Below, piece by piece: positions 46,564 to 56,115 of a stretch of 64,000 nucleotides of DNA (the stretch's first letter is position 1; each line of letters opens with the position of its first letter). The stretch lies in NCBI RefSeq assembly GCF_001955535.1, contig NZ_MPVN01000002.1, positions 992,001 through 1,056,000 of the forward strand. Reading direction: 5' to 3'. Position numbers and translations under genes: made by a program. The notes below the pieces were generated by a model. The model made no database searches, was not told the DNA's origin, and saw only the letters and a list, made by a program, of their open reading frames with translations. This stretch comes from Paenibacillus sp. FSL H7-0326. Lineage in GTDB: Bacteria > Bacillota > Bacilli > Paenibacillales > Paenibacillaceae.

Positions 46564-47433
46564 ATGCAGGATTCATATTCAGTAGCTTCCAATCCCGTCG
46601 ATTACGAGAAAAGTCCGCTGCACGTCCTCTTCGTTGGCGAGAGCCAAACCAAACCGGGACATGCCCTCGGACCGAAAATATATGATTATTACCTTCTTCA
46701 TTATGTGGAGTCAGGCAAAGGTGTTTTTCGTACAGAGAGCCGCACATACCACTTATCCGCAGGGCATATTTTTTTGATTCATCCTTCGGAGCTGGTCAGT
46801 TATGTATCCGACGAGGAGGAGCCCTGGCGCTATCGCTGGATGGCCTTTACGGGCAAGGAGGCCGATAAGCAGGTGAAGGACGCCGGGTTCAGTCTTGATC
46901 AGCCAGTGATTACAACCATGCAGGACAGTAAAATGTCGACACTCCTATCCACGATGCAAAATGCTTTCTTCGAGAAAAAAGAAAGTGCTCATCTCACCTC
47001 CATCGGCTGTTTATATCTGATCTTTGCTGAGGCCAAAGAAAGACTCGTACTAGAATCCGCAGTAGCCATGACCGATTCTCAGGTAGGCCGGACGGTGAAG
47101 CAGATGATTCAATACATGTCGACTCAGTATGCCCATCCGATCTCCATCGAACAAATGAGTGCAAGCTTGGGTTATAATCGCGCTTATTTGTCCCGTATTT
47201 TCAAAAAAGAAATCGGACTCTCGCCAGTCACGTATTTGCTGAAGCTGAGGATTGATAAGTCCAGACAGCTGCTTAGAGAACGGCCTGAGCTGTCAATTGA
47301 ACAGATATCTGCCTCTGTCGGGCTGCCGGATGCCCTGTATTTCTCGAGACAATTCAAGCGGTTCTATAGACACTCCCCCAGCGCATATCGCAAACAGATG
47401 CAGGAGCGGTCTAATGGAACCTCTCCAGACTGA
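46564..47433 (+). CDS. AraC family transcriptional regulator
   Basis: 289 residues. The N-terminal cupin-like sensor (about 15-150; YYLLHYVESGKGVFRTESRT, HLSAGHIFLIHPSELVSY) precedes two C-terminal helix-turn-helix motifs (ISIEQMSASLGYNRAYLSRI and ISASVGLPDALYFSRQFKRF). It is divergent from galK-galE-galT, so it probably activates that operon in response to galactose or an alpha-galactoside (inference). The frame is open from 46384, but the extra residues cover a promoter; the ATG at 46564 has an AAAGGA site 11 nt upstream. Confidence 0.9.
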   Translation: MQDSYSVASNPVDYEKSPLHVLFVGESQTKPGHALGPKIYDYYLLHYVESGKGVFRTESRTYHLSAGHIFLIHPSELVSYVSDEEEPWRYRWMAFTGKEADKQVKDAGFSLDQPVITTMQDSKMSTLLSTMQNAFFEKKESAHLTSIGCLYLIFAEAKERLVLESAVAMTDSQVGRTVKQMIQYMSTQYAHPISIEQMSASLGYNRAYLSRIFKKEIGLSPVTYLLKLRIDKSRQLLRERPELSIEQISASVGLPDALYFSRQFKRFYRHSPSAYRKQMQERSNGTSPD

Positions 47434-47478
47434 AGTCATGCGCATCCTTGAGCATATTCTACTTACTAAATAGTAAAA

Positions 47479-47520
47479 AGCCTGCCTATGAATTTGATCA
47501 TAAGGCAGGCTTGTTCTTTT
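47479..47520 (+). terminator. Terminator of the AraC-type regulator
   Basis: AAGCCTGCCT pairs with AGGCAGGCTT around a 14-nt loop, then TTCTTTT. Confidence 0.8.
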
Positions 47521-47561
47521 GTCACGATGGAAACCATAAATTAGGCTTGAGCCCTATTCCC

Positions 47562-48560
47562 CTAGCTGTCTTTACGCAGGATCGATTCAATGTCTGCTAA
47601 TTCTTCGGGAGAGAAGTCAAGGTTGTTAAGAACCGCCACATTCTCTTCGATCTGGCTCGGACGGCTCGCTCCGATTAATGCAGAAGTCACTCTGCCTTCT
47701 CTAAGCACCCAAGCGAGTGCAAGCTGAGCAAGACTTTGACCGCGGGAGGCAGCCACCTGGTTTAAGGCACGCACTTTACGCAGTGTTTCTGGTGTGATCT
47801 GATTCTCATTCAAGAAGACAGAGCTGCTCTTCGCTCTGGAATCTTCAGGAACTCCATTCAGATACTTGCTCGTCAGAACCCCTTGCTCAAGCGGGCAAAA
47901 AGCAATGCTTCCCACCCCATTTTCCGTCAATACGTCTTGGAGTCCGTCTTCAATCCAGCGGTCCAGCATGGAATAACGAGGCTGGTGAATAAGCAGAGGA
48001 GTGCCCAGCTTATTCAGAATATGTACAGCTTCCTTCGTTTTTTCAGCTGAATAATTCGAGATTCCTACATACAATGCTTTGCCGGAACGAACGATATGAT
48101 CAAGCGCCTGCATGGTCTCTTCCAGCGGAGTGTCTGGATCAAACCGGTGAGAATAGAAAATATCGACATAATCCAGCCCCATACGTTTTAAGCTCTGATC
48201 CAGGCTCGAGATCAAATATTTGCGTGACCCCCATTCACCATAAGGTCCCTGCCACATATGATAACCGGCCTTCGTTGAGATAATCAGCTCATCCCTGTAA
48301 GGCTTCAGATCTTGAGCGAGCACCTGTCCAAACATTTGTTCAGCAGACCCCGGTGGAGGTCCGTAATTGTTAGCCAGATCAAAATGAGTGATCCCCAGAT
48401 CAAATGCTCGTCTAATCATATCTCTCCCATTCTCGAGAGAGTTGATTCCGCCAAAATTATGCCATAGTCCAAGTGAAATGGCTGGCAGTTTAAGTCCCGA
48501 GCGGCCAACCCGGTTATATTTCATTTCATCATAACGTCTATGATCAGGTACATATGCCAT
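47562..48560 (-). CDS. Aldo/keto reductase (YghZ-like)
   Basis: 332-residue NADPH-dependent reductase. Landmarks: LPAISLGLWHNFGG, FDLANNYGPPPGSAE (catalytic Asp and Tyr), STKAGYHMWQGPYGEWGSRK (Lys), and YSHRFDPDTPLEETM (His). The segment WQGPYGEWGSRKY is characteristic of the YghZ/GPR group, which reduces L-glyceraldehyde 3-phosphate and methylglyoxal. AGGAGG stands before the ATG at 48560. Monocistronic. Confidence 0.93.
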   Translation of the reverse strand: MAYVPDHRRYDEMKYNRVGRSGLKLPAISLGLWHNFGGINSLENGRDMIRRAFDLGITHFDLANNYGPPPGSAEQMFGQVLAQDLKPYRDELIISTKAGYHMWQGPYGEWGSRKYLISSLDQSLKRMGLDYVDIFYSHRFDPDTPLEETMQALDHIVRSGKALYVGISNYSAEKTKEAVHILNKLGTPLLIHQPRYSMLDRWIEDGLQDVLTENGVGSIAFCPLEQGVLTSKYLNGVPEDSRAKSSSVFLNENQITPETLRKVRALNQVAASRGQSLAQLALAWVLREGRVTSALIGASRPSQIEENVAVLNNLDFSPEELADIESILRKDS

Positions 48561-48686
48561 ATCTCATCTTCCTCCTGTAATCAATCGAGTAAAGTCTATT
48601 CATTCATTTATTTATGATAGACCCAAAACTACAGCTTGACAAGAAAACGTTTACAGATAGTGTATATCATCTTGAGCCTCCGACAG

Positions 48687-48727
48687 CAAAAGAACCCTCT
48701 TTCGTTAAAAAAGAAAGAAAGGTTCAT
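48687..48727 (-). terminator. Terminator of the sirtuin gene
   Basis: Minus-strand GAACCTTTCTTTC pairs with GAAAGAGGGTTC and is followed by TTTT, just downstream of the stop codon. Confidence 0.78.
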
Positions 48728-48736
48728 AACAAATGG

Positions 48737-49477
48737 TTATAATTTTGCGTTGACTTGGTCCAGTACAAGGCCAATGGGTTCGGTGATCAGCAGATCAGCC
48801 CTGCTGTCATAAGGTGTGGGTGTTGCATTCAGCAAGACGGTATGCTTGCCTTGAAAATAGGTCACGAGCTGTGCAGCAGGCTGAACGGTCAACGAGGTTC
48901 CTCCGATGATCATCAGATCAGCTTCGGACAGCGCATCCACAGCATGGTAGAGTGTCGCCTGATCAAGCGACTCACCGTACAGCACGACATCAGGCTTAAT
49001 AATACCATTACATTTGCTACACTTAGGAACTAATGATTCAGATGCAAATATAGCATCAAGATCATAGAAATGGGAACAATCCATACAGTAGTTGCGATGA
49101 ACCGACCCGTGAAGCTCATGTACCTTCCCGCAGCCTGCCGCCTGATGCAGTCCATCAATATTTTGAGTGATGACAGCCGACAGCTTCCCTTCCTTCTCCA
49201 GACGGGCAAGCAAACGGTGTGCACCGTTGGGCTTGGCATGAGGGTGAAGCATTTTGGAACGATAAAAATCATAGAAAATATCTGGATGCAGCATAAAGAA
49301 ATCAATGCTTAGCAGCTCCTCAGGTGAGTAGGGAGAATGCTGCTCTGTCTGATAAATCCCGGCAGCAGAACGAAAATCTGGGATCCCACTCTCCGTCGAT
49401 GTACCAGCTCCGCCAAAAAACACGATTTTCGTGCTCTCACGAATCCACGTTATTAATGGTTCAAACGCATCAGCCAT
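48737..49477 (-). CDS. NAD-dependent protein deacylase (sirtuin)
   Basis: 246-residue Sir2-family enzyme. NAD-binding GGAGTSTESGIPDFRS (about 22-37), TQNIDGLHQAAG with the catalytic region (about 107-118), HGSVHRNYC (catalytic His), and a four-Cys zinc ribbon (CMDC and CSKC). It removes acetyl or acyl groups from lysines, for example of acetyl-CoA synthetase (family knowledge). Its ATG overlaps the HAD gene by 8 nt, so they are translationally coupled. Confidence 0.95.
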   Translation of the reverse strand: MADAFEPLITWIRESTKIVFFGGAGTSTESGIPDFRSAAGIYQTEQHSPYSPEELLSIDFFMLHPDIFYDFYRSKMLHPHAKPNGAHRLLARLEKEGKLSAVITQNIDGLHQAAGCGKVHELHGSVHRNYCMDCSHFYDLDAIFASESLVPKCSKCNGIIKPDVVLYGESLDQATLYHAVDALSEADLMIIGGTSLTVQPAAQLVTYFQGKHTVLLNATPTPYDSRADLLITEPIGLVLDQVNAKL

Positions 49478-50267
49478 TTTCTTGCCCTCCCTTCAGCAAA
49501 ATTTGATCATAATGGGTAATCACGATATCGGCATGCTTCAAATAGGATGTATTTCCTGATGGGACAATGCCGATATTCAATTGAGTACCTGCGCTTCTTC
49601 CCATTTGCATATCTCCGTTACTGTCGCCAATGACAGCCAGCTGCTCAGGAGAAAGTCCAAGTGCTATACAAGCCGCATGCACACTTTCAGGATCGGGCTT
49701 GCTGCTCGTCACCCGGTCATATCCAATTATAACATCAAAATAGTCGAGAATATTCAGCCATTCAAGATGCAATGCAGCATTTGAAGTTGAATCTGCAGTC
49801 ACTACACCCAGCAAGAGCCCCTGAGCCTTACAGCGATCCAGAAACGGAATCAGTCCGTCCAGTGGAATTGCATGATCCTTGCTTATCGAATCGCTGGCTC
49901 TGGCGCTAATTTCACGAATACAGGTTACTGCATCATTCCAAGGCATGCCGGCTGCATACAGCTGCCAGGCAAGCACTGCGGTAGACTCGCTTACCGTCGC
50001 GATTGCAAACGGTCCTTCGGCATCATAACCTGCCACCTTTCCTTGGGCATCATATCTGGTCCCCAGCACCTGCTCTCGTTGTCCAGTAAAGCTCTTCCCC
50101 ATTCCAGCCAGCTGAGCTTCCAGTGCATCCAGCACATAATCTCCCCAAGGAGTCCACAATGCCTCTATGTCCAGAAGCGTGCCATCCTTATCAAATAAAA
50201 TACCCGAAATATGCGCTTCCTTCTGTCCGACCTTCAATAGAGCGATTTGAATCACTTCCTCTTTCAT
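49470..50267 (-). CDS. HAD family hydrolase (phosphatase)
   Basis: 265 residues. Motif I is ISGILFDKDGTLLD (nucleophile Asp about 26), motif II is VVTADST, motif III is the Lys of SSKPDPESV and motif IV is VIGDSNGDMQMG. It resembles beta-phosphoglucomutase or phosphoglycolate-phosphatase-like enzymes with a helical cap. The ATG at 50267 lies 6 nt from the T-tract of the preceding terminator and lacks a ribosome binding site, so the true start is uncertain. Coupled to the sirtuin gene; the substrate is unknown. Confidence 0.85.
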   Translation of the reverse strand: MKEEVIQIALLKVGQKEAHISGILFDKDGTLLDIEALWTPWGDYVLDALEAQLAGMGKSFTGQREQVLGTRYDAQGKVAGYDAEGPFAIATVSESTAVLAWQLYAAGMPWNDAVTCIREISARASDSISKDHAIPLDGLIPFLDRCKAQGLLLGVVTADSTSNAALHLEWLNILDYFDVIIGYDRVTSSKPDPESVHAACIALGLSPEQLAVIGDSNGDMQMGRSAGTQLNIGIVPSGNTSYLKHADIVITHYDQILLKGGQENG

Positions 50268-50272
50268 GACTT

Positions 50273-50301
50273 AAAAAATCTGACCGAAAGCTCGGTCAGA
50301 A
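50273..50301 (-). terminator. Terminator after KDPG aldolase
   Basis: Minus-strand TCTGACCGAG-CTT-TCGGTCAGA followed by six T residues. It separates the kdgK-eda pair from the HAD-sirtuin pair. Confidence 0.88.
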
Positions 50302-50319
50302 TTCACAAGGTTTTTTCAA

Positions 50320-50988
50320 CTATTTCTCTTGAACGGCCTTCCGGAATGCATCCATATACTGCTCGGCTTTGCGACGAACATGGGTCATATCGCCGGTCTT
50401 GACGGCCTCTGCTGTCAGATCTGAACCGATTCCGACGGCGACCGCTCCTCCCTTGATCCAGTCTCCCAGATTGCTTAATGACACTCCTCCGGTTGGCATA
50501 AAGTTCGCTTGCGGAAGCGGACCCTTCATCGTCTTAATAATGGAGGGATCATATACATTCCCTGGGAATAGCTTAACCACATCTACACCAAGCTCCAAGG
50601 CCGACTGAACCTCAGCTATCGTCATCACTCCCGGCAGAATAGGGACACGGTACAGATTACACAATTTGACGGTCTCCGGATTCAAGGCTGGGCCTACGAT
50701 AAACTCCGACCCTGCCATAATCGCAGCACGTGCAGATTGCGGCTCCAGCACCGTCCCAGCCCCGATGATGGCAAACTCCTCTTCATTCGCTGCATTCCAG
50801 GAATACTTCTGGCTCAAACGTTCGATGGCCTGCAGCGCTCCAGGTACGGTCAGTGTGATCTCAATGACTTTGATACCGCCCGCAATCGCCTGCTCTGCCA
50901 TCTGAACAACCTGTTCGGCCGAATCCGCACGAAGTACAGCAACGACGCCTTGTTCAAACATTTTATGTAACAGCTTTAGTTTTTTCAT
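50320..50988 (-). CDS. eda: 2-keto-3-deoxy-6-phosphogluconate / 4-hydroxy-2-oxoglutarate aldolase
   Basis: 222-residue class I aldolase. Catalytic Glu in VIEITLT (about 41), Schiff-base Lys in DVVKLFPGN (about 137) and phosphate-binding GGVSLSNLGDWIKGG. It splits KDPG into pyruvate and glyceraldehyde 3-phosphate, the final step of pectin/uronate breakdown. Paired with KDG kinase upstream, as in kdg operons. Confidence 0.94.
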   Translation of the reverse strand: MKKLKLLHKMFEQGVVAVLRADSAEQVVQMAEQAIAGGIKVIEITLTVPGALQAIERLSQKYSWNAANEEEFAIIGAGTVLEPQSARAAIMAGSEFIVGPALNPETVKLCNLYRVPILPGVMTIAEVQSALELGVDVVKLFPGNVYDPSIIKTMKGPLPQANFMPTGGVSLSNLGDWIKGGAVAVGIGSDLTAEAVKTGDMTHVRRKAEQYMDAFRKAVQEK

Positions 50989-51060
50989 TGTTTTTAGCCC
51001 CTTCGTATGATTAATGAATGTATTACAATAACATGGAGATGAACGTCCTAATATAATTAC

Positions 51061-52029
51061 TTACCGTTCTATGTGTTGAGCATTGCTGAGCTTGGCCTTA
51101 ACCTCAGCCGCTGTCGGGAGCGCTTCCCAATCACCTACCGCTTGAACCATCAGACTTCCCGTGAGACTGCCGATGCCCGCTGCCTGGACAGGATTCAAGC
51201 CTTGCAAAATACCGGATAAAAAGCCTGCACCAAAGCCATCGCCTGCACCAACGGTATCTATAACTTGATCCGCCTTTACGAAGGGAACTTCTTCTACAGA
51301 GCCCCGCTGCAGTACATAGGTCACCTCCGGACCACCCTTAACAATGGAGACAGCATCCAGCTGTTTTAGTCGATCGAATATTTTATCCGTATTCTCTTCC
51401 TCATAGAGCATTTTTAGTTCATCCAGCCCCGGAAGAAAATAATCAGCCTCTTGTGCAAGGGACAGCAGGACAGGTCTAGCCTCTTGAAGTGTCCATAGCT
51501 TCAGCCGCAGGTTCGGATCAAAGCTAACAAGCACACCTGCCTGCTTAGCGATCCGAACGGCTTCAAGAAGCGTCTCTCTGCTGGATTCACTGATTGCTGC
51601 AGTAATACCTGTAACATGCAGAATTTTTGCTCGCGAAATGTAGTCAATATCAAGGTCTGAAGGCGTCATCTGGCTTGCAGCCGAAAATTTGCGATAATAA
51701 TGTACAGATGATTTGCCCGGCACATTTTCTCTGATCATGAGTCCTGTAGGTTCACCTTCAATCAGTAGAGCACGGGAGACATCTACACCTTCGCCGCGAA
51801 TAGCTTTATATATCATCTGACCCAGCGCATCGTTACCCAGTCTTCCAAACCAGCCTGCACGGTGACCTAGTCTCGCCAGACCAATTGCAACATTGCTCTC
51901 AGCGCCGCCAAAGGATTTGGACAATGTGCTCGCATATTCCAGTCCGCGTGTATCCTGTGCCGTAAACAAACCCATACTTTCACCGAACGTTATGACTTCA
52001 GGCGAAGAATATTCTGTTTGATTTCCCAT
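51061..52029 (-). CDS. kdgK: 2-keto-3-deoxygluconate kinase (PfkB family)
   Basis: 322 residues. N-terminal TFGESMGLF, substrate-binding GGAESNVAIGLARLG (about 34-48) and C-terminal anion hole DTVGAGDGFGAGFLSG (about 253-268) define the ribokinase fold. It makes KDPG for the adjacent aldolase. The frame is open to 52089, but AGGGAGG lies 7 nt before the ATG at 52029. Confidence 0.92.
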   Translation of the reverse strand: MGNQTEYSSPEVITFGESMGLFTAQDTRGLEYASTLSKSFGGAESNVAIGLARLGHRAGWFGRLGNDALGQMIYKAIRGEGVDVSRALLIEGEPTGLMIRENVPGKSSVHYYRKFSAASQMTPSDLDIDYISRAKILHVTGITAAISESSRETLLEAVRIAKQAGVLVSFDPNLRLKLWTLQEARPVLLSLAQEADYFLPGLDELKMLYEEENTDKIFDRLKQLDAVSIVKGGPEVTYVLQRGSVEEVPFVKADQVIDTVGAGDGFGAGFLSGILQGLNPVQAAGIGSLTGSLMVQAVGDWEALPTAAEVKAKLSNAQHIER

Positions 52030-52231
52030 ACCAATCCCTCCCTCTCTCTTGTACCCTTCCCATTTCCATTTAGGTGCGCATACTTTCAAATTCGTTTACT
52101 TATTCCATTGTTATCATCCATGGAACCGTTGTCAATCTACAATTCATATGTTTTTTCCTCAAAATAAAACAGGCAATTACTCGACTTGGCTAAATTTGGT
52201 GACATATATCCAAAATTTTGAAATTTTATCC

Positions 52232-52257
52232 GTTTCATCTATTTTTGCTCGTGGTAA
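52232..52257 (+). promoter_or_regulatory. SigB-like promoter of the KGG-repeat gene
   Basis: GTTTCA, 14-bp spacer, TGGTAA resembles the B. subtilis general-stress consensus GTTTAA-N14-GGGTAT. Fits a stress protein of this type, but whether the host has SigB is unknown. Confidence 0.4.
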
Positions 52258-52306
52258 GTACAAGCATATCCTTAACACCATTTTAAGAAAGAGGAGTGAT
52301 TCATCC

Positions 52307-52561
52307 ATGGCACAATCGCTGAAAGGAAATCGCCCCAAGATGACCCGTGCAGAAGCTGGGCGCCTCGGAGGAGAGGCAACATCCAAAAAGTATGATCGAT
52401 CCTTCTATCAAAAAATCGGACGTAAAGGCGGCGAGACCACATCAGAAAATCACAGCTCTGACTTTTATCAAGAAATTGGCAGCAAAGGCGGAAAGGCCAC
52501 TGCTCGCTCTCATGATCGGAGCTTCTATCGAGAAATCGGACGTAAAGGAGGCCTTCGTTAG
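52307..52561 (+). CDS. KGG-repeat stress-type protein (GsiB/Con-10-like)
   Basis: 84 residues, strongly hydrophilic, built from repeats of about 21 residues: EAGRLGGEATSKKYDRSFYQ, KIGRKGGETTSENHSSDFYQ, EIGSKGGKATARSHDRSFYR, ending EIGRKGG. This is the KGG motif of glucose-starvation-inducible GsiB and conidiation-type proteins, linked to desiccation and general stress. The ATG at 52307 follows GAGGAGTG by 8 nt; the longer upstream frame is non-coding leader. Monocistronic with a possible stress promoter. Confidence 0.9.
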   Translation: MAQSLKGNRPKMTRAEAGRLGGEATSKKYDRSFYQKIGRKGGETTSENHSSDFYQEIGSKGGKATARSHDRSFYREIGRKGGLR

Positions 52562-52660
52562 GTTTATAGCCCCCCACAAATCACCTTAAATTTGTAGAAA
52601 TATGACGTGATCTGTGATAGACTCATTTAAATTAGATTCTTATTATTAGCTCTTTAAAGC

Positions 52661-52690
52661 AGCACAGGAACAGTGACTGTTCATCGTGCT
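52661..52690 (+). repeat. Hairpin in the ilvD 5' region
   Basis: Nearly continuous inverted repeat AGCAC-AG-GAACAGT-G-ACTGTTC-ATC-GTGCT, 36 bp before ilvD. It has no T-tract. Candidate operator or leader RNA structure. Confidence 0.6.
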
Positions 52691-52725
52691 AGTCCATATT
52701 TGATTCTTGGGGGGAAACAGACATC

Positions 52726-54414
52726 ATGGCACCAAAAAAAATGCGTTCAGACATGATTAAAAAAGGTTTTGACAGAGCGCCGCATCGAAGCTTGCTTCGT
52801 GCAGCCGGGGTAAAAGAAGAGGATTTCGGCAAGCCATTTATCGCCGTATGTAACTCATACATCGATATTGTACCAGGTCATGTTCATCTTCAGGAATTCG
52901 GAAAGATTGTAAAAGAAGCTATTATTGAAGCTGGCGGGGTTCCATTTGAATTTAACACGATCGGTGTTGATGACGGGATCGCAATGGGACATATCGGTAT
53001 GCGTTATTCGCTGCCAAGTCGTGATATCATTGCCGACTCCGTTGAAACGGTCGTATCCGCTCACTGGTTTGACGGTATGGTCTGCATTCCGAACTGTGAC
53101 AAAATTACGCCAGGAATGCTGATGGGTGCTCTTCGTGTAAACATTCCGACCATCTTCGTCAGCGGCGGACCGATGAAAGCGGGCCGTGATAAGAACGGAC
53201 GGGCTTTGTCGCTTACTTCTGTATTCGAAGGTGTCGGCGCTTATCAAGCCGGCAAGATCGATGATCAGAGCCTGCTCGAGCTTGAACAATTCGGCTGTCC
53301 GACTTGCGGGTCCTGCTCCGGTATGTTCACAGCGAACTCCATGAACTGTCTTGCTGAAGCACTAGGACTTGCACTGCCAGGCAATGGTACGATTCTGGCT
53401 GTTGCGCCTGAGCGCCGTGATTTTGTTCGCAAATCAGCCACTCAGCTGATGGAACTGATCAAGCTGGATCTGAAGCCGCGTGATATCGTAACACCAGAAG
53501 CAATTGACAATGCATTTGCCCTGGACATGGCGATGGGCGGTTCCACCAATACTGTGCTTCACACACTGGCTCTTGCTCATGAAGCCGGCATTGAATACCC
53601 AATTGAGCGTATCAATGAAGTCGCTAACCGCGTACCGCATTTGTCCAAGCTCGCTCCTGCTTCCGACTATCATATCGAGGATGTGCAGAATGCAGGCGGC
53701 GTAAGTGCCGTACTAAACGAGCTGCTCAAGAAGCCAGGCGCACTTCATGCAGAGAACATTACGGTTACCGGCAAAACTTTACGTGAGAACGTAGAGAATT
53801 CTCCAATCTTGGACGAGAATGTTATCCACAGACTGGATAATCCGCATTCCGAACGCGGAGGACTTGCCGTTCTTTTCGGTAATTTGGCTCCAGAAGGGTC
53901 CATTATCAAGGTTGGTGCCGTAGATCCATCTGTCGGCGGTTATCACAAAGGCCCTGCCATTTGCTTCAACTCTCAAGAAGAAGCTCTTGAAGGCATTGCC
54001 AACGGCAAAGTAAAAGAAGGCCATGTTGTCGTTATCCGATACGAAGGACCCAAGGGCGGACCAGGTATGCCAGAAATGCTTGCTCCAACTTCCCAAATCG
54101 TCGGTATGGGTCTTGGTGCCAAAGTCGGCTTGATCACGGACGGACGTTTCTCCGGTGCATCCAGAGGAATCAGTATCGGACATATTTCTCCGGAGGCTGC
54201 TGAAGGCGGACCGATTGCGTTTGTACACGATGGAGACATCATTGAGCTTGATCTGAATAATCGTAAGATCGAACTGCTTGTCAGTGAGGAAGAGATGGAA
54301 CGTCGTCGTGCCGAAGAATGGACCGAGTTTGAACCCAAAGTAAAAACAGGCTATTTGGCTCGTTATTCCAAACTCGTTACCAACGCCAGCAACGGCGGTG
54401 TCCTGAAAATATAA
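52726..54414 (+). CDS. ilvD: Dihydroxy-acid dehydratase
   Basis: 562 residues; fourth step of valine/isoleucine and pantothenate-precursor synthesis. Iron-sulfur cysteines in [11 protein letters not shown] (about 48), [10 protein letters not shown] (about 123) and [18 protein letters not shown] (about 193). Other hallmarks: [10 protein letters not shown] and the C-terminal [20 protein letters not shown]. It stands apart from any ilv/leu operon, behind a hairpin and a GGGGGG ribosome binding site. Confidence 0.96.
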   Translation: MAPKKMRSDMIKKGFDRAPHRSLLRAAGVKEEDFGKPFIAVCNSYIDIVPGHVHLQEFGKIVKEAIIEAGGVPFEFNTIGVDDGIAMGHIGMRYSLPSRDIIADSVETVVSAHWFDGMVCIPNCDKITPGMLMGALRVNIPTIFVSGGPMKAGRDKNGRALSLTSVFEGVGAYQAGKIDDQSLLELEQFGCPTCGSCSGMFTANSMNCLAEALGLALPGNGTILAVAPERRDFVRKSATQLMELIKLDLKPRDIVTPEAIDNAFALDMAMGGSTNTVLHTLALAHEAGIEYPIERINEVANRVPHLSKLAPASDYHIEDVQNAGGVSAVLNELLKKPGALHAENITVTGKTLRENVENSPILDENVIHRLDNPHSERGGLAVLFGNLAPEGSIIKVGAVDPSVGGYHKGPAICFNSQEEALEGIANGKVKEGHVVVIRYEGPKGGPGMPEMLAPTSQIVGMGLGAKVGLITDGRFSGASRGISIGHISPEAAEGGPIAFVHDGDIIELDLNNRKIELLVSEEEMERRRAEEWTEFEPKVKTGYLARYSKLVTNASNGGVLKI

Positions 54415-54432
54415 TTGCACATATAAATAAAA

Positions 54433-54475
54433 GGGATCCAATGCGTAAATGGCATTGGATCCCTTATTCTTTTTC
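54433..54475. terminator. Bidirectional terminator after ilvD
   Basis: GGGATCCAATGC pairs with GCATTGGATCCC with a 7-nt loop; TTATTCTTTTT follows on plus and TTTTATTTAT on minus. Confidence 0.93.
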
Positions 54476-54492
54476 CGATAATAAATAACCTG

Positions 54493-55929
54493 TTATGCCA
54501 CAGGCGGAGTACGCGTTAAATCCGCATTGCCTGCTATAGAAATATCTTCTTCTTCTGAATAGGCAGTTTTAGCCGTGCTTCGTTGGTCAAATACAGATTC
54601 TTTTTTAGGCTTCAGTCCGTCACCGAAACGGTCAAATAAAATATCCATCGGCATCACGATCATTTTCGGAGTCATCTGCTGACTGCCTTCTCTTAATCTG
54701 CCTTGACCTTCCGGATGTATTACACTCAGCAGTATTTTTAAATACACTGACGTTGATGCTGCAAACAAACCACGCGGGAGATCCAGCACCGAGAATCCAA
54801 ACTGTTCGGGTCCACGATTGATCATGCTGACCCCGTATAATGCCTTCGCATTAGCCACTTCCGGGTCGAGGGCTGCGATCTTCACGAGATCAGGCAGCTG
54901 CTTCTCCATGGTCCGAATCATACGGATTGCGAGATGAACAGAAGTTTTTGAAGAAGTTCCTAACTGGTACAGCTTTTTATTATCAAAATGAAGCTCTATG
55001 ATGTCGTCCCCTTTTTGCAGGGAGTGACCATCCGGCAGCTCAATGGCTTTACCTTGATAAGGACGCACTCGATAATGCAAGAATGGATCTTGAGGCGTTA
55101 TCGTCTTCAGCTTGGTAATCATATGGAATATCTGCTCCCAACCGAGCCATGCCCGAACCACTAAACGTTTAAAGCTAGACTGAATCTTCATAACTGCCTC
55201 CCTTCCCGCTATTTGCTGCTTAGCCGCGTAATGTTGAGATATCATATCATCAATCCGTATACTTTGAATATTTCGGTGACTAGCCTCTGACAGAACCCGA
55301 TCCAGTGCAATGAGCATTTGAGCCGGTGCATGCCGATCTGCTCCTGGTGTCGTTCCACAATCATGAAGTACCATGACCTCGCCGCCTCGCAGCTTCTTCA
55401 GCATCCGCTCTGTCAGCCGATCTGCTCCAAGTCGTTCTCTCCAATCACCGAACATGCCAGACCATAATACAATGCGATGGTGATGCTTCTTGGAGAAATC
55501 AAATAAATTGGTAATTCCCCACGGTGGACGGTAATATAGTGCATGGGATCCAGTAATCTTATAAATGATGGAGCCGGTTCTTTCTATCTGCTGACGAACG
55601 ACTTTGGGTGTCATCAGCCAATTGGTTTGATGTATATAATTGTGGATGCCGATAAGATGACCTTCAGCGTGCATTCTTCTTAACAGCTCGGGATTGCGCT
55701 CTGCATGTTCACCCACAACAAAAAAGGTGGCCTTGGCATTATGCTTCTTCAACAAATCAAGCAGCTGCGGCGTGTAGTCGGGATCCGGGCCATCATCGAA
55801 AGTTAATGCAAAATCCTTTAGATTCCTTCCGCGTCTGAATACTCGAAATCCGAATAAACGGCTGATCAAACTAGGTATAAATGCATAAAAAGATGTAATG
55901 TAAAAGAGCAACAGCAGCAAGTTCTGCAT
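54493..55929 (-). CDS. Polysaccharide deacetylase with C-terminal YkoP-like domain
   Basis: 478 residues. A hydrophobic N-terminal segment (about 1-22) anchors the protein. The NodB domain (about 38-230) shows TFDDGPDPDYTPQLL (catalytic Asp and metal Asp), GIHNYIHQT (metal His), YRPPWG and VLHDCG. The C-terminal region (about 245-450) resembles the YkoP-like domain that accompanies some Bacillaceae deacetylases. It probably deacetylates peptidoglycan or another cell-surface glycan. The ATG at 55929 with GAGGA upstream is preferred over the longer frame to 56004. Confidence 0.9.
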   Translation of the reverse strand: MQNLLLLLFYITSFYAFIPSLISRLFGFRVFRRGRNLKDFALTFDDGPDPDYTPQLLDLLKKHNAKATFFVVGEHAERNPELLRRMHAEGHLIGIHNYIHQTNWLMTPKVVRQQIERTGSIIYKITGSHALYYRPPWGITNLFDFSKKHHHRIVLWSGMFGDWRERLGADRLTERMLKKLRGGEVMVLHDCGTTPGADRHAPAQMLIALDRVLSEASHRNIQSIRIDDMISQHYAAKQQIAGREAVMKIQSSFKRLVVRAWLGWEQIFHMITKLKTITPQDPFLHYRVRPYQGKAIELPDGHSLQKGDDIIELHFDNKKLYQLGTSSKTSVHLAIRMIRTMEKQLPDLVKIAALDPEVANAKALYGVSMINRGPEQFGFSVLDLPRGLFAASTSVYLKILLSVIHPEGQGRLREGSQQMTPKMIVMPMDILFDRFGDGLKPKKESVFDQRSTAKTAYSEEEDISIAGNADLTRTPPVA

Positions 55930-56115
55930 GACGGTATTCCTCACTTTTTTAGACTCGTAACGTGTGGTTGTAAGACGTACATTACAAAATCTTAAAAACA
56001 ACACTAACTATTATTTTATCATATTGTGAATAAAATGAACCCTTGATTTTAAAATTAACGTATACTTCCTAGATAGGAGAATTACACACTTTATAAAAGG
56101 AGTCGTTGTTATAAT

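Noticed and set aside
47270..47473. Small ORF overlapping the end of the AraC-type regulator
   Set aside because: Out-of-frame shadow of the regulator coding region without a ribosome binding site.
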